In this document: positions 63,243-64,000 of the stretch, piece after piece | Layout: every line of letters begins with the position of its first letter | Numbering within the stretch: the first letter of the stretch is position 1 | Assembly (NCBI RefSeq): GCF_042677045.1 | Contig: NZ_JBHTIH010000006.1 | Coordinates: forward strand, 1 to 64,000 | Reading direction: 5' to 3' | Length of the DNA stretch: 64,000 nt | Source: Lysobacter_K koreensis | Lineage (GTDB): Bacteria; Pseudomonadota; Gammaproteobacteria; Xanthomonadales; Xanthomonadaceae | Translations under genes and position numbers: made by a program | Notes under the pieces: generated by a model | Databases searched by the model: none | Told to the model about the DNA's origin: nothing | Seen by the model: the letters and a program-made list of their open reading frames with translations, nothing else

Positions 63243-63776
63243 TCAGCCGGCCGACTGCTCCAGCGTCACCGCGACCGCGTGCACGACCGCGCCGATCTTG
63301 AGCGCGCTCTGCACGCCCTCGGCCTTGACCTCGTGCTGGCGGATCACGCGCTCGTGCGAGTCCATGCACGCGCCGCAGCCATTGATTGCCGACACCGCCA
63401 GCGAGGCCAGCTCGAAGGTGATCTTGTCGACGCCGGGGTTGGCCATCACGTTCATGCGCAGGCCGGTGCGCAGCTTGCCGTACTCGTCGTTGTGGATCAG
63501 GTGGGTGGCGCGGTAGTAGACGTTGTTCATCGCCATGATCGCGGCCGCCGCCTTGGCGCCGTTGATTTCCTCGGGCGACAGTTGCTCGGCCGCGAACGCC
63601 TCGATCGCGGCGACCAGTGGTGCGTAACGGCCGGCGATCGCCGAGGCCAGCGCGATCACGCGGATCTGCTTGCCGTCGAGGCCCGGCGAACCGGACTCGC
63701 CGAGCACGCTGTCGAGGTTGAGCTTGAGGTCCTTGGCGTAGTCGGGCAGCGAATTGCGAAGATCGGAAAGGCTCAT
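63243..63776 (-). CDS. ahpD: Alkylhydroperoxidase AhpD-like protein
   Basis: A 177-residue, all-helical antioxidant protein of the carboxymuconolactone decarboxylase superfamily. The redox motif CGACMDSHERVIRQHEV (Cys-x-x-Cys, about residues 133-149) includes the downstream His of AhpD. The N-terminus MSLSDLRNSLPDYAKDLKLN and length match AhpD, the disulfide reductant of the peroxiredoxin AhpC in some bacteria. A terminator upstream on the same strand shows that another minus-strand gene lies just outside the window; ahpC would be the expected neighbour but is not visible. Confidence 0.94.
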   Translation of the reverse strand: MSLSDLRNSLPDYAKDLKLNLDSVLGESGSPGLDGKQIRVIALASAIAGRYAPLVAAIEAFAAEQLSPEEINGAKAAAAIMAMNNVYYRATHLIHNDEYGKLRTGLRMNVMANPGVDKITFELASLAVSAINGCGACMDSHERVIRQHEVKAEGVQSALKIGAVVHAVAVTLEQSAG

Positions 63777-63884
63777 CGGGAAAGCTCCTGGGTGGCGTCA
63801 TGCGGCGACGCGGAGGGCGCGCGCCTGGCGGCACGCGGTCGCCACCACCGTCGCGGGCTGCGGGCGGCGTGGCGCATAAGATTC

Positions 63885-63916
63885 GGAAAAAGCAGCCGGG
63901 GGCGAGCCCCGGCTGC
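63885..63916 (-). terminator. Intrinsic terminator of a gene beyond the right edge
   Basis: Minus strand GCAGCCGGGG-CTCGC-CCCCGGCTGC followed by TTTTTCC: a 10-bp stem and T-tract. It lies about 110 nt upstream of ahpD, so ahpD probably has its own promoter. The last 84 nt of the window hold nothing I can identify. Confidence 0.85.
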
Positions 63917-64000
63917 AGCACCCCGCACGCTGGGGGGAGGGAGCGCCGGGGGGGAGCCGGCGGCGTGCGGAATGGGGAACGCAAGCCGGCAGTCGTGGCC

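Overview
The window is high-GC DNA from a gammaproteobacterium of the Xanthomonadaceae, most like Lysobacter or a close relative. The evidence is the tyr-gly-thr-tRNA/tuf cluster, the conserved run TPR protein-lolB-ispE-tRNA-Gln-prs-rplY-pth-ychF opposite hemA-prfA, an OGT-like GT41 protein of the Xanthomonas type, and above all a block of secreted proteases with Lys-C-like, M28, M4, M12-like and S8 catalytic domains. All identifications come from reading the translated sequence; no database search was possible.

Layout. 1-600: start of tuf preceded by three tRNA genes (minus strand). 0.7-7.8 kb: minus-strand housekeeping run (ychF, pth, rplY, prs, tRNA-Gln, ispE, lolB, TPR protein). 7.9-14.6 kb: plus-strand hemA, prfA, a GNAT acetyltransferase, an OGT-like glycosyltransferase, moaB, an XRE regulator and ppk2. 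14.8-23.6 kb: one very large cyclic beta-1,2-glucan synthase gene (ndvB/chvB type). 23.7-25.0 kb: a 42-bp tandem repeat, then an alpha/beta hydrolase bracketed by inverted repeats. 25.1-29.3 kb: acylphosphatase, TlpA-like lipoprotein, YihY membrane protein, wrbA, a DUF2069-like protein and a short asparaginase-like protein, with two long compound inverted-repeat elements around wrbA.

29.4-44.0 kb is a protease island on the minus strand: six secreted proteases of five catalytic families, each ending in nearly the same P/Homo-B domain, most with PKD and/or PPC modules, plus an orphan S8 propeptide with no catalytic domain. Several units end in a hairpin terminator. The shared modules suggest shuffling and recent sequence exchange among neighbours, and a shared extracellular, degradative role.

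44.3-56.6 kb holds sufT, a 43-bp tandem repeat, an AraC remnant and the proton-translocating transhydrogenase genes. The transhydrogenase locus is unusual: pntA2-pntB is separated from pntA1 by about 3.6 kb containing an oppositely oriented ECF sigma module and three small genes with sites resembling integron attC recombination sites. A further cassette-like gene lies just downstream of pntB. No integrase gene is visible.

56.6-64 kb returns to ordinary genes: nitroreductase, 5'-3' exonuclease, NUDIX hydrolase, proline iminopeptidase, a GGDEF protein, prmC, a lipoprotein esterase and an AhpD-like protein. REP-like inverted repeats are scattered between genes, and for ychF and pip the repeat itself supplies the stop codon.
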